From: Roseovarius sp. MMSF_3359
GTDB lineage: Bacteria; Pseudomonadota; Alphaproteobacteria; Rhodobacterales; Rhodobacteraceae
NCBI RefSeq assembly: GCF_030733385.1
Contig: NZ_JASHJC010000008.1
Location: forward strand, 157,914 to 221,913
DNA length: 64,000 nucleotides
Direction of reading: 5' to 3'
Under the pieces are notes generated by a model. The model was given only the letters and a program-made list of their open reading frames with translations, was not told where the DNA came from and did not search any database. Position numbers and translations under genes: made by a program. Below are positions 1 through 7,756 of the stretch, one piece after another; the first letter of the stretch is position 1, and each line of letters opens with the position of its first letter.

Positions 1-76
1 TGTAAAGCGGATGATCATCGACGATCAACATCTTCGACATCTTGCGATGCGTTTCCACGGCAGACGATTGCTGCAT
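1..76 (-). CDS. Response regulator, NarL/LuxR-type, N-terminus only (runs off window)
   Basis: The minus strand reads ATG at 76, preceded by GGGGAGGAG about 7 nt upstream, and encodes MQQSSAVETHRKMSKMLIVD followed by DHPLY. 'LIVDDHPLY' is the first beta-strand and acidic pocket of a NarL/FixJ-type receiver domain. Only the first 25 residues lie in the window, so the output domain cannot be seen. It lies downstream of the bat operon on the same strand but has its own upstream spacer (77-238), so it is probably transcribed separately. Confidence 0.75.
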   Translation of the reverse strand, partial: MQQSSAVETHRKMSKMLIVDDHPLY

Positions 77-238
77 TCGATCTCCTCCCCAGCTCAAGCT
101 AAACTAAACGCCGTTCAAATCAAATAAATTAAGTGAACACTCGGGCAGCAGCATAAACAAATCAAGTAGATAAGCGATAAATTGCGCATAGGTCACTGGC
201 GGGAAGTTTGTGGTTGCAAGGTGGTTTCAGGGCGTCCG
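77..238. other. Intergenic spacer, AT-rich
   Basis: The 162-bp spacer between the stop of the batD-like gene and the start of the response regulator is clearly AT-rich around 95-180. That suits a promoter for the regulator on the minus strand. I see no convincing hairpin or -35/-10 pair. Confidence 0.35.
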
Positions 239-1426
239 TTAAGGCGTTTTTCGTAGGAAATCGCCCGCGAACCGCCTCAGGTTCACCGGCGGTTTTGCAG
301 GGTCAAACAAGGCGCGATCGAGGGTGTTCAAGACCTCTAACCGGGCGTCCAGCGGTCCATCACGCCGCAAGATCAGGCGCGCCAGGCGCCGCACGGCCAC
401 CGGGTTGTTCGCCCGCGCCTGCCAGCGCAACCGCCACGCGAGCGGATCGAGCAGAGAATTGTTGCGCAGAGCATCCCGACCTGTGAACCGCCACCCGGAC
501 AACGCCATGAAGAGCCCGGTCCCAAAGGTCAAAAGCGCGGCAAGCGCCACAGGCCAGCCGGGCAGACGTGCCGGGGCCGCGGCATCGGGTTGCGCCGGGG
601 CGGCCTCCGGCAGGACATCACCGTAAGCAATGCGCTGCGCCGAAATCGTCACCTCCCGCGCGACACGTTCGCGGGTATCGAAATAGGAGAAGCTCAGCGG
701 CTCCACGATGGTCGAGATGTCATTGGACGGCCGGATGGTCCAGCGCCAGAACGCATAGGTCACGGGACCTTCGGGCGTCAGCTCGACCAGGCGTTTTTCG
801 GGATGCGGAAAGATCATCGCCGAGGGCGAATTGAGCTTGGGCATCGGCGGGATCATCTCCGGCGTCACGCCAAGCGCCTCAAGGCGCACAACCCGCAACA
901 CCCCCTCGCCCGATGCCAGTTGATCGGGCGCGTTCGACCATTGATCCGAAACCTTGAGGCTGCGCACGGGAAACCACCAGCCATCGGTTTCCGGTGCCGG
1001 CTTGACCTCGATACTGACGGGCTCGGACGTGATCCGGTGTTCGAACCAGTCATCAACCTCATCGGTCAAGGTGAGTTTGTGGACGAACGGCCCGATGGTC
1101 AGGGTCCCGGGGCGATCGGGGTAAATGGCCATCCTGCGGTTGAGGACCTTGACCTTCTTGCCATCCAGCAACTCTTCGGACCAGGCATCCGGGCCAAGTT
1201 GCGACCAGCTGAACCCCTCCAGGTCAGGCTGCACCAGCGTCTCGCGCGTGATGTGGCGCCGGTATACCCCGCGGATGTTGAGCAGGATCATCTCGCGCAC
1301 GAAAGGCGGCGCGTCGGTTCTTTCGACCGAAACGCTCAGGCTCAACTCATGGGGCAGAACCGTGCGGGACTGCGCCATGAGGCCCGGAGACCAAAGCAGA
1401 AGACAGAGGCAAAGGATCACCCTCAT
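239..1426 (-). CDS. BatD-like membrane-anchored oxygen-tolerance protein
   Basis: This 395-residue protein begins with a signal peptide (LCLLLWSPGLMAQ, residues 5-19). A long beta-rich periplasmic region follows, then one membrane segment near residues 292-312 and a basic cytoplasmic tail of about 80 residues. That matches the BatD architecture, and the gene is last in a moxR-DUF58-vWA-vWA-TPR operon, the usual place for batD. Its ATG overlaps the TGA of the TPR gene (ATGA at 1423-1426). In related operons the Bat proteins are thought to act in envelope integrity or oxidative-stress tolerance; the exact role is not established. Family identity rests on topology and context more than on a single motif. 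Confidence 0.75.
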   Translation of the reverse strand: MRVILCLCLLLWSPGLMAQSRTVLPHELSLSVSVERTDAPPFVREMILLNIRGVYRRHITRETLVQPDLEGFSWSQLGPDAWSEELLDGKKVKVLNRRMAIYPDRPGTLTIGPFVHKLTLTDEVDDWFEHRITSEPVSIEVKPAPETDGWWFPVRSLKVSDQWSNAPDQLASGEGVLRVVRLEALGVTPEMIPPMPKLNSPSAMIFPHPEKRLVELTPEGPVTYAFWRWTIRPSNDISTIVEPLSFSYFDTRERVAREVTISAQRIAYGDVLPEAAPAQPDAAAPARLPGWPVALAALLTFGTGLFMALSGWRFTGRDALRNNSLLDPLAWRLRWQARANNPVAVRRLARLILRRDGPLDARLEVLNTLDRALFDPAKPPVNLRRFAGDFLRKTP

Positions 1427-2097
1427 TCCGGATCCTCCGGAGCGGCAGGCGACAGCCCGGCCTTGACCCGCCGCTTGTATTCCTGCGCGATGCGGGCGGC
1501 GAGGTATTCACCGGGAACGTCGCTCAATTGCCTGAGCCAGCGTTCATCGGCGACCATGAACTTGTCATCAAAGATGCGCCGCACCCCGAGGCGGCCGCGG
1601 CTATCGAGTTCGGCCAGCCCCAGCATCGTGTTGGCGTTCGTCACCTCGCTTCCCGATCCGGCGGCGCGGGCGTCACCGCGGGCGATGAAACTGTCAGCCT
1701 CCGGACCGGTCTTGCGCTCGGGGAAAAGTCCGAGGGAAGCCGGGTCTATGCCAAGCCCCGCGTAAAACGCCGCGACCACGTCGAAATTCGCCTGCGCATG
1801 AGGATGACCCTGCGCGATGGCCAGGTCATATGCCTCAAGCGCGGCGGCATGGCGCCCGGCATGGGCCAGGGCGTTGCCCGCGTTGAACGGATCGCGCGCC
1901 GCGGTGAAGGCCGCAGCCGCCGCATCGAAATCGCCCGCGCGATAGAGCGCGACCCCGCGCCATCCGGGGGCGTCGAACAAAGGCTCCGCCACGCGCGGCA
2001 GGCCAAGCGCCAGGGCCACCCGGCCCAATGGCGCCGTTCCCCCAAGCACCAACGCGATGCCCAGGGCCAATATGGAGAAAAGCAGAAGACGTCTCAT
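1423..2097 (-). CDS. TPR-containing membrane-anchored protein (BatC-like)
   Basis: This 224-residue protein has an N-terminal hydrophobic segment (LLLFSILALGIALVLGG, residues 4-20). A stretch rich in TPR-like helices follows (GWRGVALYRAGDFDAAAAAF, NAGNALAHAGRHAAALEAYD, residues 46-100). These would present a protein-interaction surface outside the cytoplasmic membrane. The last third is low in recognisable motifs. It is coupled on both sides by ATGA overlaps, to the vWA gene before it and the batD-like gene after it. It occupies the position of BatC or of the TPR part of BatB/BatC fusions. No enzymatic role is suggested. Confidence 0.7.
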   Translation of the reverse strand: MRRLLLFSILALGIALVLGGTAPLGRVALALGLPRVAEPLFDAPGWRGVALYRAGDFDAAAAAFTAARDPFNAGNALAHAGRHAAALEAYDLAIAQGHPHAQANFDVVAAFYAGLGIDPASLGLFPERKTGPEADSFIARGDARAAGSGSEVTNANTMLGLAELDSRGRLGVRRIFDDKFMVADERWLRQLSDVPGEYLAARIAQEYKRRVKAGLSPAAPEDPE

Positions 2098-2993
2098 GCC
2101 GCCTCCCGCCGGAACATCATCAGGATCGGGATCAACGAGAACAGCAATAGGTACCGCCCGAGGTCGTGCCAGAACAGGAGCGGATATACCTCCCGTTCAA
2201 GCCGCGTGCGCGCGTCTTCCGAGAGCCATCGCCCCAGGTCGTCGGTCTGATCGAGGGTGAAGACCTTGCCGCCACCGATGGACGCATGGGTGGCAAACGC
2301 CGCCTCCGGCGCGTGCAGCGAAATCAGCGATAGGCGCGCGCCCTGTTCCGCGATCCGCTCCGCCGCCCTTGCCGTTTCGGGATTAAGACCCGCGCCATCG
2401 GTGAAGAGGACCACATCGCCGGCAATCACGTCGGCCTTGGCCAGCAGGTCCGCAGCAAGCGTCAGCGCGCGCAGGGGGCGTGATCCGGCGTCGGGGACGA
2501 TTTTGGCGTCGATGAGCGAGAAGGTCTGCCCCAATTGCAGGTGATCGCGGGTCATGTCGGTCGCGACATAGGCGTCGCCGCCATAGACGATCAGCCCCCC
2601 CGGACGGGTCCCGAGGGCCGCAAGCCCGAACCGTCCCATGGTCAGCATGGCAGGCCAGCGGTCATCGCCCGTGACGCTCGACGACGTATCGACCAGAAAG
2701 AGCACCCCGTCGAGGTTGCGGAAGGACAGGGCATCGCGCCGCTCGATCGCGGGCCCGGAGAGGGCGAGCACGCTGATCGTCACCGCCGCCAGCGTCCCGA
2801 TCAGGGCCATCCGCCCGGTATGGGGATCGACCCGGCCAAGGGCCGCCATTGCCTCGATCAACCCAGGATCCGCCGCCTTGTGCCAATCCCCAAGCCCACC
2901 GCGGCGGTGCATGAGCCACCAGCCCAAAAGCCCGATCACCGGCAGGGCCAGAAACCACGCGGGGCGCAGCAGGGTGACCTCGACCCCGCTCAT
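2094..2993 (-). CDS. vWA-domain membrane protein (BatB-like)
   Basis: This 299-residue protein has hydrophobic segments near residues 11-28 and 60-80 and at the C-terminus (LLLFSLIPILMMF). Between them is a von Willebrand A domain with the metal-site motif DTSSS ('FLVDTSSSVTGDDRW', the MIDAS DxSxS). The start is taken at ATG 2993 because it overlaps the stop of the preceding vWA gene (ATGA) and gives the N-terminus MSGVEVTLLRPAWFLALP; the reading frame is open further upstream. It pairs with the next vWA protein and probably forms a membrane complex regulated by the MoxR ATPase. Confidence 0.8.
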   Translation of the reverse strand: MSGVEVTLLRPAWFLALPVIGLLGWWLMHRRGGLGDWHKAADPGLIEAMAALGRVDPHTGRMALIGTLAAVTISVLALSGPAIERRDALSFRNLDGVLFLVDTSSSVTGDDRWPAMLTMGRFGLAALGTRPGGLIVYGGDAYVATDMTRDHLQLGQTFSLIDAKIVPDAGSRPLRALTLAADLLAKADVIAGDVVLFTDGAGLNPETARAAERIAEQGARLSLISLHAPEAAFATHASIGGGKVFTLDQTDDLGRWLSEDARTRLEREVYPLLFWHDLGRYLLLFSLIPILMMFRREAA

Positions 2994-3952
2994 GCGCCCT
3001 CCCGCCAGGCCAGACCCAGGCAGAGCAGCGCCGCCACCGCCGCTGGCCAAGGCCAGTAGTCGCGATAGACCTCGGCCGAGAGGCCATCGCTATCGGTCGC
3101 CTCCAACCGGTCAAGCGCCTCGGTCACGGCGATCAGGTCATCGGTTGTCTTGACGCGAAAGCTCTCACCGCCCGAAATCTCGGAGATCGCCCGCAGGGTG
3201 GCGGCATCTACCACGCCGCGTTCACCCTCTTCGGCGGTGGCGCGGTCCTTGGGGCCAAGGGCAATTGTGTGCACGCGGACACCCATCCGGGCGGCCAGTT
3301 CGGCCACGCCGCGCGGGTTGGTGGCACCGGCATTGTTCACCCCGTCCGACAGCAGGATCACCACCCGCGTTTCGGCATCGCTGTCCGCCATGCGTTTGAG
3401 CGCAAGGCCCAGCCCGTCCGAGATGTTGGTGGCACGCCCCGACACGCCGATGGCGGCCTCTTCGATCCGGCGAGCAACGGCATCGGTATCGAATGTGAAG
3501 GGGGCGGCGTAATAGGCCTCGGACCCGAAGACGATCAGCGCCAGCCGATCGCCGCCCCGGCGGCGCGCAAAATCGGCGCCGACGGTCGTGACCGCCTCAA
3601 GCCGGGTGACCTGCTGCCCGTCGAGCGCGAAGTCATCGCGCACCATCGATCCGGAGAGATCGAGCACGATCGCCAGATCGCGGCCGGACACCTTGAGAGC
3701 CGGAACAGGCGCGAGATCCCGCGGTCCCGACAGCGCCAGCAGCATCAGGCCCCAGACGACCCAGATCATGATCCGCCGTTGTTGCAATGGCCCTGCCCCG
3801 GCGGCGCCGCGTCCGGCGGCCAGGAGCGCCTCCCCGATGCCGTCGGGCACACGCAGCGCGCTTCCGGCAAGCGCCGCCGGACCCAACAGGCGCCGCGCCA
3901 GCAAAGGCAGCGGCAGCAACAGCAGGAACAGGGGATCGGCCAGCTCAAGCAA
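2990..3952 (-). CDS. vWA-domain membrane protein (BatA-like), TTG start
   Basis: This 320-residue protein has a MIDAS motif DLSGS ('IVLDLSGSMVRDDF') in its vWA domain, N-terminal membrane segments (LFLLLLPLPLLARRLL and MIWVVWGLMLLALSG) and a C-terminal one. The frame is open far upstream, but that extension lies inside the DUF4381 gene in another frame and has no family features. The likely start is TTG at 3952, giving M-LELADPLFLLLLPLP, with GAGG 9 nt upstream and an 8-bp overlap with the DUF4381 stop. BatA-type proteins are thought to anchor an envelope complex with the second vWA protein. Confidence 0.8.
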   Translation of the reverse strand: MLELADPLFLLLLPLPLLARRLLGPAALAGSALRVPDGIGEALLAAGRGAAGAGPLQQRRIMIWVVWGLMLLALSGPRDLAPVPALKVSGRDLAIVLDLSGSMVRDDFALDGQQVTRLEAVTTVGADFARRRGGDRLALIVFGSEAYYAAPFTFDTDAVARRIEEAAIGVSGRATNISDGLGLALKRMADSDAETRVVILLSDGVNNAGATNPRGVAELAARMGVRVHTIALGPKDRATAEEGERGVVDAATLRAISEISGGESFRVKTTDDLIAVTEALDRLEATDSDGLSAEVYRDYWPWPAAVAALLCLGLAWREGA

Positions 3953-4316
3953 GGCGGGCGACCTCGGCGGTGAGTTGGTGCAGCTCGGGGCCGCCATCGG
4001 GGCGATAAAGCGAAGGCGCCAGCGCCGCATAACGCTCTGGTGCCGTGTCACGAAGCAGATGCAACAGCGCCACGCGGCGCTCAGAGGCAGGCAGAAGGGC
4101 GATCTCTGCCAGGCGTTCCTGCATCGTCGGAACACGCGCCGCCCGTCGTCTTTCCGCCATAAGCCGCAGGAGTGCCGCGACACCAACGGCCATCAAACCA
4201 GCCAACCCCAAGGCGGCGGCGGCGTCCGCCCATGGGCCGCCGGCAGCCTCCGCAGGAAGCGAGATGTCGACCAGGGACGCCCGCATCGCGGCCTCGCTCA
4301 ACGCACCTTCGCTCAT
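3945..4316 (-). CDS. DUF4381 family small membrane protein
   Basis: This 123-residue protein has one membrane span near residues 33-50 (ALGLAGLMAVGVAALLRLM) followed by a basic, helix-rich cytoplasmic tail. The tail carries a motif typical of DUF4381 (LLHLLRDTAPERYAALAPSLYRP). DUF4381 proteins regularly sit between the DUF58 and vWA genes of MoxR operons, exactly as here. It overlaps the DUF58 gene by ATGA and the following vWA gene by 8 bp. No catalytic function is known; it is presumably a structural partner of the vWA complex. Confidence 0.7.
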   Translation of the reverse strand: MSEGALSEAAMRASLVDISLPAEAAGGPWADAAAALGLAGLMAVGVAALLRLMAERRRAARVPTMQERLAEIALLPASERRVALLHLLRDTAPERYAALAPSLYRPDGGPELHQLTAEVARLA

Positions 4317-5218
4317 GCCACCTGCCCCCCGGGCCGCGGTCGGACAAGACGTTTCGCGGTCGTCTCGATACTGTCCCCGGCATCAAGGACCAGCGCGGGG
4401 CGCCCGGCAACCGTCTGAACGTCCGGGGGATCAACCTCCGCAGGGCCGCCCAGATGAACCCGCACCCGGCGCCCATCCCGCAAGCGCATCGGATAGCGCC
4501 CCCTGGGCAGGGCGCTGGCCGCGACATCGGTTATCATAAGCAATTGCGGGTGGCGTCGCCGCGCCAGCGCGTCGAGCCGGTCGGCCAGCCCCTGCCCCAT
4601 CGCGTCGAAACCCGATGCGATGATCAATTCGGACCCGGGCGGCACGAGGCGGCTTGCGCGGGTCAATCCTTGCTCCAACGGCGCCTCGTGGTCTTGATCC
4701 GTGGCCAGCGCGTCAAGCCCGGCCTGGTGGGCCTGCACAAGGCCCCCAATGACATCCAGCATCCCCCGCGCGCGGCCTCGCACCGGTACGATCACCGGCT
4801 CCGTCGGCGTCAGGGCCAGAAGCCCCACGCGCGCCCCTGCCTCGACAACATTCCATCCGATCATCGCTAGGGCTTCGGCGGCGGCAACCGAGCGAAAGGC
4901 CCGGCGCACGCCCCAGAACATCGAGGGCCGAAAATCCGCGATCAGAAGGCAAATCCGGTCGCGCTCCTGCTGGAACTGACGCACATGCAGCCGCCCTGTT
5001 CGGGCGGTCGTGCCACGGTCGAGATGCCGGATATCATCGCCTGCCACATATTCCCGCATATCGGCCACTTCGAGCCCGTGACCCTTGCGGCGGGTGGCGA
5101 AACCACCGGGCAATGCGGCCAGCACCGGCGATGTTGCCGCCGCCATGATGACACGGCGCAGGGCAATCAGATCCTCGGCCCTGAGCATCACGCCGGGGAT
5201 CTGGAGCGCGGCGGTCAC
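4313..5218 (-). CDS. DUF58 domain protein
   Basis: This 301-residue protein carries the DUF58 signature 'GLEVADMREYVAGDDIRHLD' (residues 49-68) followed by a vWA-like fold (LLIADFRPSMFWG, SELIIASGFDAMG). DUF58 proteins accompany MoxR ATPases and are likely substrates or adaptors of them. No membrane segment is visible, so it is predicted to be cytoplasmic. It is coupled by 4-bp overlaps to moxR upstream and to the DUF4381 gene downstream. Confidence 0.85.
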   Translation of the reverse strand: MTAALQIPGVMLRAEDLIALRRVIMAAATSPVLAALPGGFATRRKGHGLEVADMREYVAGDDIRHLDRGTTARTGRLHVRQFQQERDRICLLIADFRPSMFWGVRRAFRSVAAAEALAMIGWNVVEAGARVGLLALTPTEPVIVPVRGRARGMLDVIGGLVQAHQAGLDALATDQDHEAPLEQGLTRASRLVPPGSELIIASGFDAMGQGLADRLDALARRRHPQLLMITDVAASALPRGRYPMRLRDGRRVRVHLGGPAEVDPPDVQTVAGRPALVLDAGDSIETTAKRLVRPRPGGQVA

Positions 5219-6171
5219 AGCGCCTCGACCTCGGTCAGAATATCCGCCACCACATCGCGGGCGCGGCGCCCCTCGGCCACGGCGCGCCAGGAGAGCACCA
5301 TCCGGTGCGCCAGCGCGTCCGGCGCCAGCGTTGCCACGTCTTCGGGCAGGGCAAAGTCGCGCCCCTTCAAATAGGCCCGCGCCTTGGCTGCCGCCGCCAG
5401 TGCAAGCGATCCGCGGGGGGACACCGCATGTTCGATATCCGTCGCCTGCGCGCCCTCCCGTGTGGCCAGAACCAACCGCACGATATAGTCGCGCAACTCC
5501 GGCGCCAGGTGGACCGACCGGACCGCCGCCCGGGCTTCGGCAAGCGCATCGAGGCTCATCGGCTCGGCCTGCGGCGCTCCGTCTTGGCTCTCGGCCTCGA
5601 CCAGGTCAAGGATCTGCCGTTCCGTCTCGCGATCCGGCAGGTGCAACACCACATGCAGCAGGAAGCGGTCAAGTTGCGCCTCGGGCAACGGGAATGTGCC
5701 GTCATGTTCGATTGGGTTTTGCGTCGCGACCACGAGGAACGGATCGGGCAGCTTGTGGGTGTCGTTCCCGGCAGTGACCTGATGCTCGGCCATTGCCTCA
5801 AGCAGGGCGGATTGGACCTTGGGCGGGGCGCGGTTGATCTCATCGACCAGCACGAGGTTGTTGAAAACCGGACCCGGCACAAATTCGAACGTGCCGTCCT
5901 TGGGATGATAGACGGGCGTGCCGGTCAGGTCCGAGGGCAGCAGATCAGGCGTGCATTGAATGCGGGCGAAACTGCCCTCGACCGCGTCGGCCAGCCATTT
6001 GACCGCCCGCGTCTTGGCCAGCCCCGGCGGCCCTTCGACCAGCATATGCCCTCCCGCCAGAAGCGCGATCAGCAGCCGCTCGATCAGTTCCTGATGCCCA
6101 ACAAGTCCCTGCGTCAGATGCGAGGTCAGCGCACCCATGAGCGGCGGCGATACGTCCGGTCGTGCATCCAT
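5215..6171 (-). CDS. MoxR-family AAA+ ATPase
   Basis: This 318-residue protein has a Walker A motif (EGPPGLAKT, about residues 41-49), a Walker B motif (LVLVDEINRAPPK), a sensor-1 region (VVATQNPIEHDGTFPLPEAQ) and the C-terminal lid. This is the AAA_3/AAA_lid layout of MoxR chaperone-like ATPases. It is the first gene of the operon. ATG 6171 is preceded by CAGGAG about 10 nt upstream. By family knowledge it remodels or inserts metal into partner proteins, here presumably the vWA/DUF58 complex encoded just downstream. Confidence 0.93.
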   Translation of the reverse strand: MDARPDVSPPLMGALTSHLTQGLVGHQELIERLLIALLAGGHMLVEGPPGLAKTRAVKWLADAVEGSFARIQCTPDLLPSDLTGTPVYHPKDGTFEFVPGPVFNNLVLVDEINRAPPKVQSALLEAMAEHQVTAGNDTHKLPDPFLVVATQNPIEHDGTFPLPEAQLDRFLLHVVLHLPDRETERQILDLVEAESQDGAPQAEPMSLDALAEARAAVRSVHLAPELRDYIVRLVLATREGAQATDIEHAVSPRGSLALAAAAKARAYLKGRDFALPEDVATLAPDALAHRMVLSWRAVAEGRRARDVVADILTEVEAL

Positions 6172-6253
6172 GTTCTGTCACTCCTGCACCGGCAGGCTAA
6201 TCCATAAGGCAAGGTGCGCAAATACCCCCGAAGGTATCATTGGCATAGGGATT

Positions 6254-7168
6254 TCAGGTTGGCCGTTCGCAGGTGGGGTCGAGAATGGGCGCGAATTGCG
6301 GGTCGGCCATCGTCTGCTGCGCCAGGGCCAGCAGGTCATCGAATTCGGTGTCGATATAGTCGAGGAACACGGGCTCGACCGTCTGATCCACCGGCGCACG
6401 GGCCACCGCGTGCATCATAAACACGTCAAAAGCGCAGAGGCCGCTTGGGTTCGAACCCAGCAGCGCGCGCATATAAGCCTGCGAGCCCCAGGGCAGCCGC
6501 TGCAGGTTCAGCGGTGTTTCCTGCAGCTTCGATAGGAACCGGGAGGAGCGGTCGAACTGGATGATGTCCATGCCGAATGTGAAGGATTGGAAAAGCTCTT
6601 CGATCAGGATGGATTTGTAGAACCGCGCCTCCATCCGACCGGGGCGTTCAAACGCGGATTGCTTGACCATGATATGCGTCCCCTGCCCACGCCGCCCGAA
6701 AAAGGTCTGCGCCATGGCCGGAGAGGTCGCCGCATAGTCGCGGTTTTCCGGCAGGCCCAGCAGATAGGCCTGGTTCATCCAGCGCAGATCGGCGGAGAGC
6801 GCCTGATTGGGTGGATAGCCGGAATAGAGCCGCAGGATGACAGTGCGCCCCGAGCCACAGCCCCGGGCATCGGGTCCCGCGTATCGCATCGGCAGCGGCT
6901 TGCCGAAGCTGTGATGCGCCAGCGCGCGAAAGGCGTTGAGGATTTCGAGCGAGACCGGATGCGGCCGTTCGCCCACGATGCAAAGCGACGCCCCGGCGAG
7001 GTCACGCCCGTTGATATGGACCGGGATCGACATGTCGCGGCCAACCATTGTTGTCCGCAGCTCGTAGATCCACCCGCGCTCTGCCAGTTCAAGATAGGCA
7101 TTTTTGTCTGCCCGGGCGGCACCAACCGACCCCGCAACCATCACCAAAACCGCCAGAATTACGCGCAT
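6254..7168 (-). CDS. DUF2927 secreted protein
   Basis: This 304-residue protein has a clear signal peptide (MRVILAVLVMVAGSVGAARA, residues 1-20) and no other membrane span, so it is probably periplasmic. The body contains aromatic-rich blocks (PENRDYAATSPAMAQTFFG, SILIEELFQSFTFGMDI, DYIDTEF) that match the DUF2927 family of Rhodobacterales. Some annotators compare that family with zincin-like folds; the segment ILIEELFQSF lacks a full HExxH motif, so I do not call it a protease. An AGGAG ribosome-binding site precedes ATG 7168. The 82-bp gap to moxR suggests a separate unit. Confidence 0.65.
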   Translation of the reverse strand: MRVILAVLVMVAGSVGAARADKNAYLELAERGWIYELRTTMVGRDMSIPVHINGRDLAGASLCIVGERPHPVSLEILNAFRALAHHSFGKPLPMRYAGPDARGCGSGRTVILRLYSGYPPNQALSADLRWMNQAYLLGLPENRDYAATSPAMAQTFFGRRGQGTHIMVKQSAFERPGRMEARFYKSILIEELFQSFTFGMDIIQFDRSSRFLSKLQETPLNLQRLPWGSQAYMRALLGSNPSGLCAFDVFMMHAVARAPVDQTVEPVFLDYIDTEFDDLLALAQQTMADPQFAPILDPTCERPT

Positions 7169-7273
7169 GAACCACTCCTGTCAGGCAGAAGGTAGTTCGA
7201 AAAGGGCGCATCGTCCACGATCTTGGCCCGCCGGGCAATCCGGCCCCGCGGGGATCATCGCGCCGAAAGCTGG

Positions 7274-7306
7274 ACCACCGGCGCCCCGAAACGGAACGCC
7301 GGTGGT
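7274..7306 (-). terminator. Stem-loop after the universal stress protein gene
   Basis: ACCACCGGCG (7274-7283) and CGCCGGTGGT (7297-7306) form a perfect 10-bp stem with a 13-nt loop. It lies 16 bp past the stop of the usp gene at the end of the TRAP operon. The tract after the stem on the minus strand is only weakly T-rich, so this is a likely but not textbook intrinsic terminator. Confidence 0.55.
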
Positions 7307-7321
7307 AACCCCCAGTACTCT

Positions 7322-7756
7322 TTACCGAACAACGAATACTGAACAGCTGGAATGGCGAACCACCCGCGAGGCGTTCGGGCCAAGCAGGTAATCCTTGAAA
7401 TCCGGCTTATGGGCCCCGATCACAATGAGGCCCGTATCCGCCTTTTCGGCGGCGTTCAGAATTTCTTCGTAAGCGTTGCCCGTGGCGACCACGTGGCGCA
7501 CGCTTTGATTGGTTTCAGCCCCAAGGACCGTTTCGACGAGTTCGTTAAGGCGGCGCTTGGCCTCCTCCACCGCTTTTTCGTGGTGGTGCTCCTCGAAAAA
7601 GCTGCCGACGACACTCATGCCGAAATCCGGGACGACGGTGATGACATCAAGCTGCGCGTTGTCGAGGCTGGCCAATCGTTGTGCCATCCTGAGGACGTCG
7701 TGATCGCGGTCCGAATTGCTGATGTCAACGGCACATAATACGGGACGCAAAGTCAT
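7322..7756 (-). CDS. Universal stress protein (UspA family), TRAP-associated
   Basis: This 144-residue single-domain protein begins PVLCAVDISNSDRDHDVLRM and carries the C-terminal ATP-binding signature 'GAHKPDFKDYLLGPNASRVV', the G-2x-G-9x-G(S/T)-like loop of UspA proteins. Its ATG overlaps the TGA of the TRAP permease gene (7753-7756), and an AAGGAG site lies inside the permease coding end. UspA proteins co-encoded with TRAP transporters are known; TeaD of the Halomonas ectoine TRAP is the best case and there modulates transport in response to ATP. A similar regulatory role is inferred here. Confidence 0.88.
   Translation of the reverse strand: MTLRPVLCAVDISNSDRDHDVLRMAQRLASLDNAQLDVITVVPDFGMSVVGSFFEEHHHEKAVEEAKRRLNELVETVLGAETNQSVRHVVATGNAYEEILNAAEKADTGLIVIGAHKPDFKDYLLGPNASRVVRHSSCSVFVVR

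Noticed and set aside
590..1765. A long plus-strand open frame (391 codons) opposite the batD-like and TPR genes
   Set aside because: It mirrors codon structure of the genes on the other strand, has no domain, no ribosome-binding site and a composition rich in Arg, Gly and His, typical of high-GC antisense shadows.
6254..7168. DUF2927 protein as a metalloprotease
   Set aside because: No complete HExxH or other metal motif is visible.
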